Part shown: piece by piece, positions 62,555 through 64,000 of the stretch
Numbering within the stretch: position 1 is the stretch's first letter
Layout of the letters: the number at the start of each line of letters is the position of its first letter
Source of the DNA: Jiangella asiatica
Lineage (GTDB): Bacteria > Actinomycetota > Actinomycetes > Jiangellales > Jiangellaceae
NCBI RefSeq assembly: GCF_004349065.1
Contig: NZ_SMKZ01000032.1
Coordinates: 1-64,000, forward strand
Reading direction: 5' to 3'
Length of the DNA: 64,000 nt
Notes under the pieces: model-generated
What the model was told of the DNA's origin: nothing
Database searches by the model: none
What the model saw: the letters and a program-made list of their open reading frames with translations, nothing else
Translations under genes and position numbers: made by a program

Positions 62555-62925
62555 TGACCGGCACCCCTGACTTCGACCTGGCCCGCGACATGACGGAGGC
62601 CGCAGAGATGAGCGCGGCGGACCACGGAGTGGCCCCGCACGTCTGCGAGGACGACGCGTGCGCGGTGGTGGACGTGACGGCCTTCTTCCGCGGCCAGGTG
62701 AGCATGCACGACCGCGAAGAGTTCGCGCGCCACCTGCTCGCGTCCGACTGGCTCCGCAAGCGCGACGCCGAGGTGGCCGCGAAGGCGGTCGAGGACGCCC
62801 GCGACGAGCTGAGCGACTTGATGGCCAACCATCACCTGCAGGGCGGCCGCCACACCCGCGCCAGGTGGGCCGTCGCGTGGCTCGACCAGATCGCCGCCCG
62901 CATCCGAGCGGAGGCGACGACGTGA
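62554..62925 (+). CDS. Hypothetical phage protein
   Basis: 123 residues, start ATG sharing a base with the previous stop (a GTG three bases upstream is possible). CEDDACAVVDVTAFFRG and a long helix RKRDAEVAAKAVEDARDELSDLMANHHL. Two Cys; unknown function. Confidence 0.58.
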   Translation: MTGTPDFDLARDMTEAAEMSAADHGVAPHVCEDDACAVVDVTAFFRGQVSMHDREEFARHLLASDWLRKRDAEVAAKAVEDARDELSDLMANHHLQGGRHTRARWAVAWLDQIAARIRAEATT

Positions 62926-63098
62926 GCTGGACACCCGACGGCCAGTACGTGCCCCTGACCGAGCTCGACGAGCGGCCGGTCTGTGGCGACTGCGGCGGCA
63001 CCGGTGCGGTGCGGGTCTACGTCGGCTACCGCGCCGGCGGCACACAGACCCGCGCGTGCCCGACGTGCGTCCTCGGCATCCCGGAGGCGGAATTATGA
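62922..63098 (+). CDS. Small zinc-finger protein
   Basis: 58 residues. CGDCGGTGAVRVYVGYRAGGTQTRACPTC: two CxxC pairs with a GGTG turn, like one DnaJ-type zinc module. GTG start overlaps the previous stop. Unknown partner. Confidence 0.62.
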   Translation: MSWTPDGQYVPLTELDERPVCGDCGGTGAVRVYVGYRAGGTQTRACPTCVLGIPEAEL

Positions 63099-63307
63099 GC
63101 GCCCGGATCACCGCCGACAACGTGCGCATCGAGCGGCGCGACCCGCAGCTCACCGGCGGCGTGCTCATCGAGGCGCACGTGCGCGGCCAGCGGACCACGT
63201 ACGTCGTGGACTACAACCCCGCGTGGGGCGACCAGTGGTACTGCTCCTGCGGCCGGGCGCCGGGGTGTCCCCACATCCGGGCGACGCGGGAGGTGGTCTC
63301 GCGATGA
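63095..63307 (+). CDS. SWIM-type zinc-finger-like protein
   Basis: 70 residues. The ending YVVDYNPAWGDQWYCSCGRAPGCPHIRATREV has CxC(x)nCxH spacing of SWIM fingers, which bind nucleic acid. Encoded directly before the exonuclease and coupled to it by ATGA, so a role in recombination or replication is plausible. Confidence 0.65.
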   Translation: MSARITADNVRIERRDPQLTGGVLIEAHVRGQRTTYVVDYNPAWGDQWYCSCGRAPGCPHIRATREVVSR

Positions 63308-63981
63308 CGCTGCACACTTACGCCGACCTGCTCCAGGGCAGCGACGAGTGGCTCGAGGCCCGGCGAGGCATCGTCACAGCGTCCGTCGTGGGCCAGCTCG
63401 TCACGCCCAAGACGGTCAAGCCCGCCGAGAACGTCCACTCCCGCGCGATCGTGAACCTCCTCGTCGCCGAGCGCATCACTGGCTGGGTCGAGCCCGAATA
63501 CGTCGGCCACGACCAGATCCGCGGCAGCCTCGACGAACCCGTGGCCCGCAGCCTCTACGCCGAGCACTACGCACCCGTCACCGAGGTCGGCCTCATGATC
63601 CGCGACGAGGGCAGCTGGCGACTCGGGTTCAGCCCCGACGGGCTGGTCGGCGATGACGGCTTGATCGAGATCAAGAGCCGCCGGCCGAAGGAGCACCTGC
63701 GGACCATCCTCGCCGACGAGGTGCCGATCGAGAACGTCGCGCAGATCCAGTGCGGGCTGCTCGTGTCCGGCCGCCAGTGGTGCGACTACGTGTCCTTCTG
63801 CGGCGGCATGGCCTTGTGGCGCAAGCGCGTGACCCCGGACCCACGCTGGTTCGACGCCATCCTCGCCGCCGTCGAGACCTTCGAGCAGACCGCGGCCGAG
63901 ATGGTCGCCCGCTACCAGGCCGCCGTCGCCGGGCTTCCCGCGACCGAACGCGGCACCTACGAGATGGAGATCGTGATCTGA
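63304..63981 (+). CDS. YqaJ/lambda-exonuclease-type recombinase nuclease
   Basis: 225 residues. Start SDEWLEARRGIVTASVVGQLV is the YqaJ signature. PD-(D/E)xK core: FSPDGLVGDDGLIEIKSRRPKEH (Asp, then Glu-x-Lys), then VAQIQCGLLVSGRQWCDYVSF. Acts as a 5'-3' exonuclease that prepares ends for a RecT-type annealing protein, which would be expected in the next gene. Confidence 0.88.
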   Translation: MTLHTYADLLQGSDEWLEARRGIVTASVVGQLVTPKTVKPAENVHSRAIVNLLVAERITGWVEPEYVGHDQIRGSLDEPVARSLYAEHYAPVTEVGLMIRDEGSWRLGFSPDGLVGDDGLIEIKSRRPKEHLRTILADEVPIENVAQIQCGLLVSGRQWCDYVSFCGGMALWRKRVTPDPRWFDAILAAVETFEQTAAEMVARYQAAVAGLPATERGTYEMEIVI

Positions 63982-63982
63982 G

Positions 63983-64000
63983 ATGACTTTCAAGCCGATC
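63983..64000 (+). CDS. Start of the next phage gene (cut by the window end)
   Basis: Only six codons (MTFKPI) are present, starting one base after the exonuclease stop. A RecT-like annealase is the usual partner at this place, but nothing here shows it. Confidence 0.35.

Larger units (their letters stand above)
57147..64000 (+). mobile_element. Left part of an integrated prophage or related element at tRNA-Leu
   Basis: Begins after the tRNA 3' end with a tyrosine integrase, followed by a repressor/Cro-like switch, an excisionase-like gene, many small overlapping unknown genes and a YqaJ-type exonuclease. This is the order of an actinophage left arm/early region. No conjugation gene is seen. 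The far end and attR are outside the window, so completeness cannot be judged. Confidence 0.82.

Noticed and set aside
57147-64000. Interpretation as an actinomycete conjugative element (AICE)
   Set aside because: No FtsK/TraB-type translocase or RepSA-type initiator is seen; the exonuclease and early-gene order favour a prophage, though the rest of the element is outside the window.

Overview
The window is chromosomal DNA of a high-GC actinomycete. Supporting features are strong G/C bias at third codon positions, GTG/TTG starts, many ATGA start/stop overlaps, F420-type (LLM) oxidoreductase, DUF5994/DUF6325/DUF7144 families, twin-arginine export and numerous apparent leaderless promoters (TANNNT box 6-7 nt before an ATG/GTG). 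The gene content would fit a soil or plant-associated filamentous genus (Jiangellales-like is a guess); the sequence alone does not fix the genus.

Layout. 0-2.6 kb: methionine ABC importer metQ-metN-metI; MetN has an internal in-frame gap. 2.6-4.1 kb: a short, editing-less threonyl-tRNA synthetase preceded by a leader peptide with three consecutive Thr codons and a strong hairpin, i.e. a transcription attenuator. 4.1-19.3 kb: envelope and stress-type genes (SH3-like secreted protein, SRPBCC proteins, transketolase, DUF5994, zinc alcohol/formaldehyde dehydrogenase, DUF4232 lipoprotein, zinc-free L31 with a Zur-like box, TPR protein, DUF7144, GAP-family, DUF6325, a large LuxR/MalT-like regulator). 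A palindrome TCACCCGnCGCGGGTGA recurs five times in this block, mostly 55-90 bp before gene starts, and looks like the operator of one local regulon.

19.3-34 kb: an arabinoside utilisation locus: LacI regulator, paired 17-bp operators, CUT1 ABC importer without ATPase, then GH51, GH127, GH51 and GH1-like enzymes in an overlapping operon, followed by a GH2 beta-galactosidase. None of the hydrolases has a signal peptide, so imported oligosaccharides are probably taken apart in the cytoplasm. 34-45 kb: a CsoR repressor, then a second CUT1 importer (also without ATPase) linked to enoyl-CoA hydratase, CaiB-type CoA-transferase, MaoC hydratase, acyl-CoA dehydrogenase, SDR, acetate/propionate-type CoA-transferase and a second LacI regulator. 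This is a sugar-type importer wired to CoA-thioester chemistry, with no obvious described pathway. 45-49.3 kb: a third, monosaccharide-type ABC importer (ChvE/MmsA/MmsB type) on the minus strand with a TGTGAACGCTAACA operator. 49.8-57 kb: leaderless argG with ARG-box-like repeats, a Tat-exported serine hydrolase, MarR/LLM oxidoreductase pair, a NUDIX-NYN fusion, two membrane proteins.

57 kb to the end: a tRNA-Leu(GAG) used as attachment site by a tyrosine-integrase prophage or related element. Its left end carries a membrane-anchored Pro/Thr-rich protein, small zinc-ribbon and ribbon-helix-helix-like proteins, a divergent XRE/XRE switch with five copies of a 16-bp operator, an excisionase-like protein and a run of small overlapping early genes ending in a YqaJ-type exonuclease. 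The element continues past the window. Two related families of intergenic palindromic repeats (three full copies of one, two of the other) lie mostly between convergent genes.
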